Of a stretch of DNA of 64,000 bases, positions 35,881 to 46,947 are shown piece after piece (within the stretch, counting starts at the first letter, position 1; each line of letters opens with the position of its first letter). Below the pieces are notes generated by a model, which saw only the letters and a program-made list of their open reading frames with translations, was not told where the DNA came from and made no database searches. Source of the stretch: Rutpela maculata (Eukaryota > Arthropoda > Insecta > Coleoptera > Cerambycidae); assembly GCA_936432065.2 (NCBI GenBank), contig OW386285.2, positions 407,542,547 to 407,606,546 on the forward strand, written 5' to 3'. Position numbers and translations under genes: made by a program.

Positions 35881-37718
35881 AGATAGATAGATAGATAGAT
35901 AGTCTTTATTTCACCACTATATGTACATACATGAACATTTGCAGCAAGTCAGGGTAAAAGCTGGTTAACAGCAAAGTATAATAATTACAAGTTTATAAAA
36001 CACAAAAACATATAGATGTATATAACATTTCACATTGATATACACAGAAGATATGAATAAGTATGAAAAATATGTAGAATATCGGAGCATTCTGTAAATA
36101 TGAGCATTTAAATAGTCGAGTATGGATTAGCACCATAGGGTGTCTTAAAAAATTCGTCAACCGAGTAAAAACAGTACTTTAGAATGAAATTTTTTATATT
36201 CTTTTTAAAGGACAGTAAGTTCAGTTGCTTTATATGACATGGTAAATGATTATACAAATTTAGGTTGGGGTAATTTTTAGCGCTTAGAGTTAAGCTGTAG
36301 CGAGGTACTCTAAGAAGTCCAGCAGCACGTGTGTTGTGCTGATGGTAATCAGACTGGACAGAGAGACTGGACGCACTCCTGTGAATCTCTACAAGACTAT
36401 AATAAATAAACATTGAAGGGAGGGGCATAATGCCCAGTTTAATGAAAATAGGTTGACAGTGTTCCGTAAACTTAGCACTAACGAGTATTCTTATAGCTTT
36501 CTTTTGTTGTCGGAAAACTTTTAATGCGTGGGAGGAGTTACCCCATGAGACCACTGCGTAGGAAAGTCTAGAGTGGAAAAGGGAAAAATAAGTGTTTTTT
36601 AAGATGTCGAATTCGAGAATTCCTTTTAATTTCCTGAGGAGAAAGATCGTGCTTGAGAGCTTTCTATTTAACTGATCAATATGGTTTACCCAGCTAAGGT
36701 TATCATCTAGATATATACCTAGGAGTTTAACGTGCTCACCTTTGGATACATTTTTATTGGTTGATATTATAAGTCTCTAAGTTTTTTCTTGATTGAGTGT
36801 TAGTTTACTCAAGGTGAACCAGTTTTTTGCCTGCAGTTCTATGTCGGAGCTAAGTTGGATCAGATTAGCAATGTTGCGGTCAGAGCACAAGAGAGTGGTA
36901 TCGTCAGCAAACAAAGTTGATTTGCTAGGCAACATAAATTGTGGAAAGTCATTAATGTAGATCAGAAGTAACAGTGGCCCCAGGACAGAGCCCTGAGGTA
37001 CACCATGATTAATATCTAGAGTATCTGACATGCTATTTCCTATGACTACACATTGCTGACGCTTTTGCAAATAAGAACTAAAAATATAACTGCATTTTAT
37101 CGATTAGTTTATCGTGAGAGACACAATCAAAGGCCTTGGAAAGATCACACAGAGTGATAGCCGTATGATGCCCTTCCTCAAGACCCTCGACTATGTCACT
37201 CACGATCTTTACGACGGCCTGCGTGGTTGAGCGTCCAGAGCGGAAACCATATTGATAGGGGCTGAGAAGTGATTCATGTTCCAGATAACTTGACAATCTT
37301 TCTGTCAGAATAATTTCAAATATTTTACCAAAAATGGGGAGGATTGATATGGGGCGGTAGTTGTCTAATAAGGAGTCGACTCCTTTTTTAAATATCGGTA
37401 TAACGCGGGCAATTTTAAATATGTCTGGGTAGACACCTTCGGCGATACAACTATTATATAGAGCGGCTAGAGGAGCGGGGATAATATCCTCCGTAGATTT
37501 AATTATTTTGGCATTTAAATCATGTATATCTAAAGAATTTGAGTTTTTTAATGATTTAATAGCTGATTTTACTTCTTGTATGGTTACTGGACGCAAGAAA
37601 AATGATATATTCGACATTTTGTTGTAGGTAAAGTTAGTTTGAACGTTAATATTGGGCAACGAATTAATTAAGTTGCCTACAACAGATACAAAGTCGTTGT
37701 TAAATGTGTTTGGTGAAT
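35881..37718 (-). mobile_element. LINE inserted in the HLDWFPENL gene
   Basis: A 5'-truncated non-LTR retrotransposon. Its 3' end at 35881 carries an ATAG microsatellite (35881-35903) preceded by an AATAAAG-type end on the minus strand. The 5' edge is at about 37718, where the reading changes from the host family gene to RT N-terminal sequence. A clear target duplication was not seen, perhaps 2-4 bp at most. Confidence 0.75.
36108..37718 (-). pseudogene. LINE reverse transcriptase, frameshifted
   Basis: Three consecutive minus-strand frames cover most of an RT. Segment 37078-37718 has the fingers: ARVIPIFKKG, NYRPISILPIFGKIFE, YQYGFRSGRSTTQAVV and LCDLSKAFDCVSHD (first catalytic D). Segment 36777-37070 has HGVPQGSVLGPLLLLIYIND and the catalytic LFADDTTL. 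Segment 36108-36554 is the C-terminal region with YSLVEIHRSA and LYNHLPCHIKQL. Two breaks, near 37072 and 36560-36780, disrupt the ORF. The endonuclease is missing. It resembles CR1/jockey-group ORF2. Confidence 0.82.
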
Positions 37719-37854
37719 ATTTTCTACTAGTTCCCTATAATTACTACCTTTATTATTGCCTAAAAACTCCTTAATTAATTTTTTGAAGCTAATCCAGGAT
37801 TCTTTTTCAATGGGAGTCATAACATTTTCAAACTCTGTCATTTTCATCAATTCT
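37719..37854 (-). pseudogene. First half of 'HLDWFPENL' family gene
   Basis: The minus frame just inside the right arm of foldback E reads MTPIEKESWISFKKLIKEFL, GNNKGSNYRELVEN. It then breaks exactly where LINE sequence begins. The continuation (LQSFKELDCNMSIKLH) is found at 35880 downwards. The intact gene would have run on the minus strand through the element. Confidence 0.65.
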
Positions 37855-38664
37855 CGAATCTGTTAAGATTGTTGAGTTGTAGAGGATCATGGTTTCAAAT
37901 TCATGTCACTTCAAAATGGCTATAACTTTGCAAGGAAACATCATAGATGACCATTCGAAAAATTATTTGAAAGAGGAAGGATGGTTCTAAATTATGTATT
38001 TATTAGAAATAGGCTGAAAAATTTTTCTTTTGAATCCTATACGTAACCTTAAAAGTAGACAAAAACGCTATTTTTTAAGTACTTCGCCTCAAATATTTCA
38101 AAATCCTGACGTGGTGGGCCAATTCTGAGGCCAGGTTCGGATTCAGCGCAAAAAATTACTTCGGAAATGACCCCCATCTGCCCAAAAACAAGGCCTCGCA
38201 GACCTGTCACTTAATACATAAAAAAGGCCAAACCTCTAAAGAAAATCCAACCTAAGATTTTCCAACGAGATTCTCTTTATTTTGGCGTCACAAATAATTT
38301 CTCAAAAGTCCATGAAGCTACAATACTTACAGCAGGTCAAATGTCAAGAAAATCGGTTTTTCTCAAATATCTCATAGACCATCGGTTTTACGTTAATTTT
38401 AGTTATTATAGAATTTGTTCGTGAGATAAATATGCATAAAGAAGATTCTATACAAAATTTATGTAAAACAAATAGTTTTCGAGATATTGGTCTAAGAAAC
38501 TTTGGAGCAAAGTGCATACGCCACTATTATATACGTATGTGTGTTGTATATGGAAAACAAGACCTATGAATACAGAGGAACATCGTTTATGCACATATAC
38601 CCGCATAATTTGTGTCTGAGATGTCCTTGAAATGGACACTTCTTCATAATAATAATAGTAAGCA

Positions 38665-39117
38665 TTGGCGGCATTCAAAATAGAAAACTGTTCGAAAAAT
38701 TTGCTAATAAATAAGCCTATGCAATTGTCGCCACTTACACCCACGGCAGCAGCTACTCAACAGCATCTATTCAGGGTATATTACCAGGTTCAAATTTGGC
38801 TGGGAAAAGATTTAGACCCTCAACAATGGGGTTGGACTTTAAACAATAATTTATTAGAGTCAATAACTACACTGATTCCTCCTGCACCAGATGAACTTCT
38901 GAATTCTATTTTCTGCAATTACACAAAAGGTTGTGGCACCAATTGTGGATGCAGAAAAATTGGATTGCCATGTTCCGTAGTGTGTGGCTCTTGTCGGGGC
39001 CAGTCGTGTCTCAATACGATGTCCGAGGATATAACCGTTGAATCTGAGTTCAACGATGATGAAGACGAACTCATTTGTGTGGATGTAATTTTGGCAACTT
39101 TCCAAAATTCTATGTAA
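38665..39117 (+). CDS. GCDTTS-family protein C-terminus, best preserved copy
   Basis: An uninterrupted frame of about 150 codons. In order it has TAAATQQHLFRVYYQVQIWLG (the conserved YYQVQ.WLG), DPQQWGWTLNNN, PPAPDELLNSIFCN, then the Cys-rich block TKGCGTNCGCRKIGLPCSVVC and GSCRGQSCLN, and an acidic tail with EFNDDEDELICVDV. One cysteine of the usual C.C pair reads CNYT. The residues look selected rather than decayed. No ATG matches the family start: the frame opens at a TTG, so this is the last exon or a 5'-truncated copy, and the GCDTTS and XPG-like parts are not upstream. It lies just outside foldback E. A zinc-finger role for the cysteines is inferred. Confidence 0.7.
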   Translation: MAAFKIENCSKNLLINKPMQLSPLTPTAAATQQHLFRVYYQVQIWLGKDLDPQQWGWTLNNNLLESITTLIPPAPDELLNSIFCNYTKGCGTNCGCRKIGLPCSVVCGSCRGQSCLNTMSEDITVESEFNDDEDELICVDVILATFQNSM

Positions 39118-39608
39118 AATGTGATAACCCTTTCGATATATTGATATACTTGAATTCATATTACAAGTTTCGTTGACTTTTATCACAAATCTCATGGGAA
39201 AGTGTCTTACGGTGAAATTGACCCAAATTTTGATATGTTGTTCTACTAATACAGTAGATCAAAAGTCTCAATGGGCACGAGTCCCAAAAACACACCCTTC
39301 TACCTTTTTTTTGCCCTCTATTGGGGCAAAAGATTTGTGGGGGGGTCTTTTAATGGGTATTAAATGCAATTTTTCTAATAATTTTGATGAATTCCATTCA
39401 ATATATCAATAAAAGTGCAGGGAAATTACCATGTCTTGAAACTACAATGAACTGAAAATATTATTTGTCATGAAAAAATACAGAAAACGTGAATAGGGAA
39501 CTTGCCCAAAAAATAAAATTGAATTAAAATACTCAAAATCGTAAACTAACATCATTAAAAACCCCATAGACAACAAAAAATTAAAAAAAAAAATCCTCCA
39601 GAAATATA

Positions 39609-40008
39609 CTGCCCTGCTATGACAAGAAGTCGTATCTGAGAAAATGTAATTTTAGAGAAATCAACTATTTTCTGAATTATGTTATGCCATCTACATTTCA
39701 TAATTCATGATTTTCTTTTTTGGCAAATAAATGAGTCCCTTTTATCAGGGTAACCATATAACAAAACATTGTATATATGTTAAGTTACGACAAATAAATC
39801 TGGTAATGATCGGATATGACTTTTGAGCTTAGTGAATAGGTCTATTTTGTAGATACGACACATATTTGTTATGTATATTCACTAGTTTTGCTTTAGATAA
39901 GACTTCTACATTTTGTATAGTGGTGAGGATCACTAATACGGTGCAAATGCAATTAAAATCTCAAAAATTAATTTTTTGCAGTTACAACATCTTGTCTTAG
40001 CAGGGCAG
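39609..40008. mobile_element. MITE, 400 bp, TA target
   Basis: The left end CTGCCCTGCTATGACAAGA and right end (minus) CTGCCCTGCTAAGACAAGAT are inverted repeats of about 20 bp. Both are flanked by TA (39607-39608 and 40009-40010). There is no coding capacity. A Tc1/mariner-type non-autonomous element is the simplest reading. Confidence 0.82.
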
Positions 40009-40936
40009 TATTAGCGATTATTTCACTCATTAAGGCTGTAGCCAATGAGAGCCCGTTTTTTCACAACATTGCACCAATCAAACGTCATTATTAGTGGTAA
40101 TTCAAGCTAGATCTGCTTTTGACAGGACCAACATGCAAAATTTATCGCTCTAATTTTTTAGGTCGCTGCAGCGGCAAACATTGCGAAAATTTTTTGACGT
40201 TTTGCGTCGTGACATGTTTTCGGCAAATAGGACAAATCGTGCTTTTAAATGTTATCTATAAATATCTTCTCTAGCTTATTACTAATTGTTAACGTAAATT
40301 CTAGTATTGTATTGATAACCTAAAAGCCAATGCTGTGTGGAACTTATATAGGTTCGGGACAAGTTATAGGTACACAGCTTTCAATGGCTTAATACCTAAC
40401 ATAATTACAAAATAATTTTCACAACTAAAATTAAATATGATCTACGAAGCACACAAATCAGTTATTTCATGATAAATACACAAATGTAGGTACTTACATA
40501 TGGTAATTCATCAATCATTACAAAGCAGCTAACACTTATTTGGAAAATCAAAACTCTGCAGTATCACTATATACATTATAATTCGTTGTACTTAAAGTCT
40601 GTCTACTTAACTATTAAACTTCTCAAATTAGAAACAAGGATTAAATACATAAATATATATTAATAAACACTTTAATATAATAATTCAATTCTCTGTTTAG
40701 GCCAGTTAAGTTAAGCTAGCGTTACTAGTTGGCGGTACCATACCATCTGAGCCGGCAGCCTTAGAACGTAAAAGGGATAGATTGGTAATATGCAATTTGT
40801 GTGATTTCACCGGTAATGTGATTGGTCGAAGCGTGCTTTGTTGTGATGACTAGTCTTATAAGTTACAGTACCTATGGTTTAACGTATATTGTTTTTCTTG
40901 ATTGTCATAATTTAAACCTACTTTGTTTTTTATTAG

Positions 40937-40994
40937 ATGAGTCGCTTTGGAAATGCATTTTTATGTGACGTAAATGATGAAATTGAAGATAAAG
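40937..40994 (+). CDS. Short first-exon-like segment in unit 1
   Basis: From ATG at 40937 the frame reads MSRFGNAFLCDVNDEIEDK, then G|GTGAGTGAG, a strong splice donor at 40995. The unit-2 copy keeps the ATG, frame, length (58 nt) and donor. That suggests coding constraint at the time of duplication. MSRFG followed by acidic residues loosely recalls the beginning of tyrosine-recombinase-type transposon proteins in arthropods, but I cannot support that. No second exon was identified before unit 2. Confidence 0.4.
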
Positions 40995-41179
40995 GTGAGT
41001 GAGTAATCTCTAAAAAGCAACAAGGAAACGTCTGAAGGCAATTAATTACTCAACATAATATTGAAGATATACTTAATGAATTATTTATTCGTGAAATATT
41101 CTCCACAAATACCACTCGTGCTTTAAATTTTATCTGAAAATTTTTTCTCAAGCTAAGTCGCCCCTAGTTAATATAACTC

Positions 41180-41267
41180 GTGCAAATTGGCAGTTTATTA
41201 TCAAAGATTAAATCCCTCCCGCTAAAGCGGTCGGGATTTAATCAGATAATAAACTGCCAATTTGCAC
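41180..41267. repeat. 88-nt near-perfect hairpin, unit 1
   Basis: GTGCAAATTGGCAGTTTATT pairs with its complement at 41248-41267. The inner part GATTAAATCCC pairs with GGGATTTAATC, and CCGCTAAAGCGG forms the tip. It is repeated at 42617-42704. It could be a recombination or cruciform-forming end, or a structured RNA. Confidence 0.8.
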
Positions 41268-42377
41268 TCTTTATATTACCAGGCAACACGCTTTCGAAAA
41301 AATTTTCGATAAAATTTTAAGCACTAGTGATATTACATACGATTATTTCACTCATTAACGCTATAGCCAATGAGAGCCCGTTTTTTCAAAAAAATGCACC
41401 AATCAAACGTCATTATTAGTGGTAATTCAAGCTAGATCGGCCTTTGACAGGACCAACATGCAAAATTTATCGCTCTAATTTTTTAGGTCGCTGCAGCGGC
41501 AAATATGCGAAAATTTTTTGACGTTTTTTGTCGAGCTTTTAAGTTTTATCTATAAATATCTTCTCTAGCTTATTACTAAGTAATTGTTAAAGTTCTTACC
41601 TTGTAAATTGTAATATTGTATTATGTAGTAGCAAACAAAAACACACCTCAATTCCAAAGCGAATCTTGTCTGAAATATATAGGCTGTAACTTTTGCTTAT
41701 CTGTAACTATGTCAGTTTTCCTAGTGTTCAATCAGGTAACAATTACACACAAAGATTGTACTTAATATAGCTCATAATACAGGAACAAGTCAAGCACAGC
41801 TTTCAATAGCTCGATAACGTAGTTACAAAGGTAAGCAAATCATTTATTATAAATGTCAAGTACACATTCGCTCTGGAACAAACTAAAAATGTATAGTACT
41901 TACATATGATAATCTACCAAAAAGTAACTCGTTGAATCAAAGCTGTGCATCAAACATTATAATTTGTTGTATTTAAAATTCTCTTTGCTTAACAAAGCAA
42001 ACCTCAACATAATTCATAAATTTCGTAAGTTAAAAGTAAGGATTAAAATACGTAAATATGAGTCTATGAACATTTATTTATTATGGAATATAACTTGTAG
42101 CGCTAGATGGCGCTCTCTATGTCAATCTCGGAACCATGGGTGTACATTTTATTTGGGCGAGACATCGGTACTAAAGTAGTGCTCTCTCTATTGTTCCTCG
42201 TCGAATTGCACCTCAGAAACGTCTGAAAGGTGTTAAGCCAGTCTATATATTTTAATATCTAAGGTTTCAAGTCGTTTTATTTACTAGTTGCCATGGAAAC
42301 GTCACTAGATTATTTTAAAATATAGCGAATCTCCGTTGTTTCTACTGCGTTTGTTTCAGATTTGCTGTTTTGACAAT

Positions 42378-42435
42378 ATGAGTCGGTTTGGAAATATTTC
42401 TGTATATCAAATTAGTGATGAAATTGAAAATAAAG
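42378..42435 (+). CDS. Short first-exon-like segment in unit 2
   Basis: MSRFGNISVYQISDEIENK followed by a GTCAGTAA donor at 42436. It has the same length and phase as the copy at 40937. Of 19 residues, 11-12 are shared, with the ends most conserved. A third ATGAGTCGTTTTG start occurs at 42980 but lacks the rest. Confidence 0.4.
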
Positions 42436-42616
42436 GTCAGTAAACTCCAAAAAGTGACAAGAAAACATCTGAAGGCAGTTAATGAGAAAACATAATATTG
42501 AAGATGTACTTAATGAATTATTTATTCGTGAAATATTCTCCTCAAATACCACTCGTGCTTCAAATTTTATCTAAAAATTTTTTCTCAAGCTAAGTCGCCC
42601 CTAGTTAATATAACTC

Positions 42617-42704
42617 GTGCAAATTGGCAGTTTATTATCAAAGATTAAATCCCTCCCGCTAAAGCGGTCGGGATTTAATCAGATAATAAACTGCCAATTT
42701 GCAC
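42617..42704. repeat. 88-nt near-perfect hairpin, unit 2
   Basis: Second copy of the hairpin at 41180-41267, identical in stem and tip as far as I can read. Confidence 0.8.
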
Positions 42705-43047
42705 TCTTTATATTACCAGGCAACACGCTTTCGAAAAAATTTTCGATAAAATTTTAAGCACTAGTGATATTACATACGATAAATTAACTCCTATATAAAA
42801 AAGTCTATTTGACAGTCACATTTTGTCACTTTGACAGCGATAAAAAAGGTGCATCGTTTTTTATCACGATAAAAATGCCTGTTCCTCAAAAGCAGAGTAT
42901 ATCTAGTAGTCGCACGTCATTTTAAAATCTGTACTGTCGGCTATAATTTTTAAGTCTTGTGGAAACTATACTGTACGATATGAGTCGTTTTGAGAAAATT
43001 ATAATTATTTTTAATTGTTGTTCGTTCACATATTCTGTCGTTAATTT

Positions 43048-43275
43048 ATCTTGCCAAAAATCACTCGAGCTTTTCTTTTATGGATAAATTTCTTTTTAAC
43101 TCAATATTTTGCCAATCAGTAATTTTGCTCGAAAAACTGACATTTGACAAAATCGCTCGACCTCCGGTCTCTCGATTTTTTCATGTCAGTTTTTCTCATA
43201 AAATCACTGGTTGTCAAAATTATTTCGTTACAAAGAGAAATTTATCCGATAAAAAAAAGCTCTTGTGATTTTACT
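43048..43275. repeat. Foldback hairpin of about 225 bp
   Basis: The left half (AAAAATCACTCGAGCTTTTC, 43056) is mirrored by the right half (its complement near 43250). AAAACTGACAT and ATGTCAGTTTT lie nearer the tip, and a GCTCGACCTCCGGTC loop lies near 43160. Imperfect palindrome, no coding. The open frame in it is chance. Confidence 0.7.
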
Positions 43276-45177
43276 GTTGATTAAAATCGGCCGGATTTTA
43301 CCCACTCCTGAAACGTGACGTCAGAGGGTGACGGATGACGGCGTCGAGCGACACCGATTCTGCTTTCGTATGCTCATTTGTCAGAAACAATTAACAGTGA
43401 ACATCTAACCTAAAATTCGTTGGAAAAAGATCTTCAATATTCTGAAATGTCACAAAATGCCACTTTTATTCGTTCGTGCCGAGCCGAATTTTCGAATTTC
43501 GCGGTGCAATTTACGATCAGGTTTTTCTGGAAGACTTCCTCTTTAAGTCGCGACATCGTACGGCCGTCCCAATGATGTTTTTCGAAAAATATGAACGTGT
43601 CAAGATTGCATGTTTTTGCAATTTTTCCGGCTTCGAAATGTAAGCTGTTTTTTGCTATTTTTCGCAGATATCTCCGAAACGGTGAGAGTTAGCTTGAAAT
43701 AAAAAATAAGGTCAAACGACTATTTTCCACTACGAATCTTTTGCTATCACCAGACTTTTGATATTTTTTGATATTTTTTTGATAATTAATCGGTAATTAA
43801 CTGAAATCGATCTCATTTACGATGTTCACTTAATATCATGAACTATTTTGACGCTCCGTTAATCTCGGCCCTTCGAAACAAAGGCTTCTGAGAAAAATTA
43901 TTTTTTTAAAATTTACATACACTCTATAGGGAAACGTGTAATTTCCTACATTTCCTCGAATATCTCGATAATTATCGGTTTTTTCGAAAAATTTGTAGAC
44001 AGCTTATGTAAAGAATTAATTGAGCTTTCCGACTCTTTTTTTATTTTTTTTCTAACATAAAAAACAAAAGATTTATGACCGAATATGCGGACGTCCAAAG
44101 TCAATCGCCGCCCAGTCTATTAATTAGGGTGAATGGCTAAAGTACGCCATCTGTTGAATACCACGCGAGACTAGTTTTCACCCGGTGACGTCACAGTGCT
44201 TTTCGTGAGGAGTGGCGAGGATTTCAACTTTAATTATTTATTGCAAAGTAAGTACTGCGATTTAAGAGCTGATATTCGGCGTGGCGTGCTTTTATACATA
44301 AATATACACTTTAATGAAATTTAAAAAAAATGGGCAAGTTCCCCATTATGGTGAAAAAGTAAAGTTTCCACATGGTTAATGAAAAGCAAGATTCTGTGTA
44401 GTAGAAAAACATATTTGAAATAAACATTATAAACAACTTTTTAACATTGTTTGCTTTTTAGATTTCGTGAAAAATTAACCAACCCTTTACATAGCTTCTC
44501 CTAAAGTATAGAAAAAAATCTGATACGGTGAAATAACTATTTTATTACAGCTACGAATAAACAATTTTGCAACCGTTAAATTCCTTGTGCCGTGGAAATA
44601 TTTGTGCATTCCTATAATAGTAATTTAATCACTTCATTCGTAAAATAATGTTGAGTATAAAATGAAGAGCAGATACACGAAAAGCAGATGTTTATTCAAT
44701 TTTAAATTAAATTTTCAGTGAGCAAATTCATAAACAGTGGTATAATTACAAAGATTTTTTTGTAGCTTGAAATACGTTCAGATGAAAGTGTATTTAATTA
44801 TTCATGTCGATGTTTGAAATTTAGAATTTACGGGTCTCTGACAGCGTTTTTTAATAATGCTGCAAAGATAAATACAGTGTTAATGGAAACAATTCATTAT
44901 TTTCACAGTAATGTTCTAATGAGCCATCGAACCTATTTTACTAAATGAAAAATGCATTGTTTGAATTCTCTTGAAGGCTACTAAATGACTTTTGGTATGT
45001 ACATTTTTCAATGGATTGCAATTCGCTAGACATTAACCATGGACATGGAAATGAAAGGAAACTATTAATTCACATATTTTAACTAAATGGCGTACTGTAT
45101 ATGTTGTAACAGTAAAATTAGACATTTCTTGTTCCTCATGTGAAAAATAACGATACTCGAAAATAATATTTGGAATA
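43276..45177. other. No gene seen
   Basis: AT-rich sequence across the right end of the preceding element, up to the mariner element. A TGACGTCA-like word lies near 43316 and another near 44186. No gene structure. Confidence 0.4.
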
Positions 45178-45637
45178 CAGTGTGTCACCGGATGGAGTTG
45201 ACAAGAGGAAAAACATCTCCATTATTGATTTTACGACGAAAAGTCATTCTTTATAAAAAATTCTGCTTGTCGAAAAAATGAATTTACTATATAAAAATCT
45301 TAGATCGGATCTACCAGGTGTTAATAAATTAAGAAAACATCAAAATGCCTCAAGAGAGAAGTACCTTCATTTATTATTTTGGACAAAATGTTTATGAAAC
45401 AAAGTTGTTTATGATCCAAAATAAAGCCTAAATACAAATTATGAAGTCTGTATTTTGACTTTTATGTTTTTATTGTGTTTATCTTTTTACGTTGAATTTA
45501 TTAATATGAATAAGTATTCAAATTAAGAACAGAGTGTGCTGTCGATAATATTGAACTGACAAACGTCATTGTGACATTGTGTAGAATATTACTATCTTAC
45601 ATCTGCATTTATTAGTGTTCTGCTGATCATTTAAAAA

Positions 45638-46665
45638 ATGTTTATCAAACAAGAAAAAATTTATTTGATCAAATGTTATGGGATTGGAGACGTCTCTTAT
45701 CGATATGCAATTAACCTTTTTCACCAAAAGTTCCCTAACACAGCGGTATCGCACCAATCATTGCGCAAACTTGTAAAAAAATTCAATGAAACTGGATCTA
45801 TATTGGATGTCAAAAAACCCAAGAAAAAGTACAATGAAGACAATGCGGCAACACTTTTGGCAATAAATTCAGTAATAGAAAACCCGAAATTATCTTTACG
45901 GAAACGCTCAAAGGAAGTAAGTAAAAGCCATTTACAGAGAATTTATATGGAAAACAAAGTTCGACCGTTTAAGCCAAGGTTCAGACATACACTTGAAAAT
46001 GGAGATGAAGAGAATCGATTGGATTTTTGTTTATGGGTTAGTGAGAATTACCTCGTAGATAGAAGTTTTCACAGAATGTTTTTTTTTACTGACGAAGCAA
46101 CATTTTTTACCAATGGCCACGTTTCATCACAAAACAGTCGTTATTATGCTTTTGAAAATCCAAACAATGTTATTCACAAACGAAGTCAACGTTATAAAAA
46201 AGTGAATGTATGGTGTGGGATTTTTTATGATCAAATCGTTGGTCCACATTTCTTAGAAGAAAATTGAAATCAGCATGTTTATTTGGACCTTTTGGAAAAC
46301 TTTGCATTGCCATGTATAAACACTCTGCAACCGGAAGTAAGGTAACATTTTTTGGCAGCAAGACGGTTGCCCAGCTCATTCCTCAGTTTTGGTACGGCAG
46401 TGGTTGACAGATCACTTCGGAGCCAGATGGATGGGAAGATATGCTCCAATTAATTTTTCCTTACACCAATGGATTTTTTCTGTGGGGTGTTTTAAAACAG
46501 AAAATGTATGCAGATGACCTGCCGCATGATCGAGAAACACTAAAAGCACGAATACAAGACGCGGTGAATGAAGTGAATGTACCCTTAACCATTCGTAAGG
46601 TCTATAGTGAATTTATTAAAAGGATGGAGAAATGTGTTGAGGTTGGAGGAGGCTATGTAGAATAA
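45638..46665 (+). pseudogene. Tc1/mariner-group transposase, frameshifted
   Basis: The first frame, 45638-46267, has an N-terminal helix-turn-helix-like part (IYLIKCYGIGDVSYRYAINLF, AVSHQSLRKLVKKFNETGSI) and the basic KKPKKKY linker. It then has FFFTDEATFFTNGHVSSQN with the first catalytic D, and KKVNVWCGIFYDQIVGPHFL. A stop at 46265 follows. The continuation has WQQDGCPAHSS with the second D (about 46355) and TPMDFF with the third D (about 46470). A T-run loss then shifts the frame. The last segment, 46484-46665, reads LWGVLKQKMYADDLPHDRETL and ends YSEFIKRMEKCVEVGGGYVE. All three catalytic residues can be found, but stops and shifts make it inactive. It is the same broad family as the relic at 32.1-32.5 kb. 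Confidence 0.82.
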
Positions 46666-46947
46666 ATTGTTTTTCCACAATCGCTGAAGTTAATGTTATT
46701 ATGTTATGTTAATGTTTGAAAAAAATGTAAGTTGACATAAATGTAAAAGTCAAAATACAAACTTCACAATTTGTATTTAGGCTTTATTTTGGATTATAAA
46801 CAACTTTGTTTTATAAACATTTTGTCCAAAATACTAAATGAAGGTACTTCTCTCTTGAGGCATTTTGATGTTTTCTTAATTTATTAAGATGGTAAAATAA
46901 TTTTTTCGACAAGCAGAATTTTTTATAAAGAATGACTTTTCGTCGTA

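Larger units (their letters stand above)
32668..38212. mobile_element. Foldback element E, arms about 0.35 kb
   Basis: Positions 32668-33030 and 37855-38212 are inverted copies. Examples are TCATTTCCGAAGTAATTTTT (32711) with its complement near 38150, and ACAACAATCTTAAC (33008) with its complement near 37866. Both outer ends read CAGGTCTGCGA, flanked by TCA on each side, a possible 3-bp target duplication. The cargo is a minus-strand gene beginning just inside the right arm, later split by a LINE (35881-37718). Confidence 0.65.
40016..42777 (+). repeat. Tandem duplication, units of 1.33 and 1.44 kb
   Basis: Unit 1 (40016-41340) and unit 2 (41341-42777) both begin GATTATTTCACTCATTAA and end AGTGATATTACATAC. 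The first 200 and last 300 bases are nearly identical. The middle is diverged but colinear. Each unit has the order: shared head, diverged part, short ATGAGTCG exon, shared tail with an 88-nt hairpin. The junction at 41340/41341 is clean. Confidence 0.88.
39495..44344. mobile_element. Possible TIR element with GGGAACTTGCCCA ends
   Basis: The left end at 39495 reads AGGGAACTTGCCCAAAAAAT and the right end, minus strand from 44344, reads GGGGAACTTGCCCATTTTTT. Similarity continues for about 33 bp (AAATT..ATTAAA). No unambiguous target duplication was found. If real, it contains a MITE, a tandem duplication with short exons, and a foldback hairpin. Confidence 0.45.

Noticed and set aside
41180..41267. 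Helitron 3' hairpin
   Set aside because: The stem is far longer than a Helitron hairpin and no CTRR terminus or TC start was seen.
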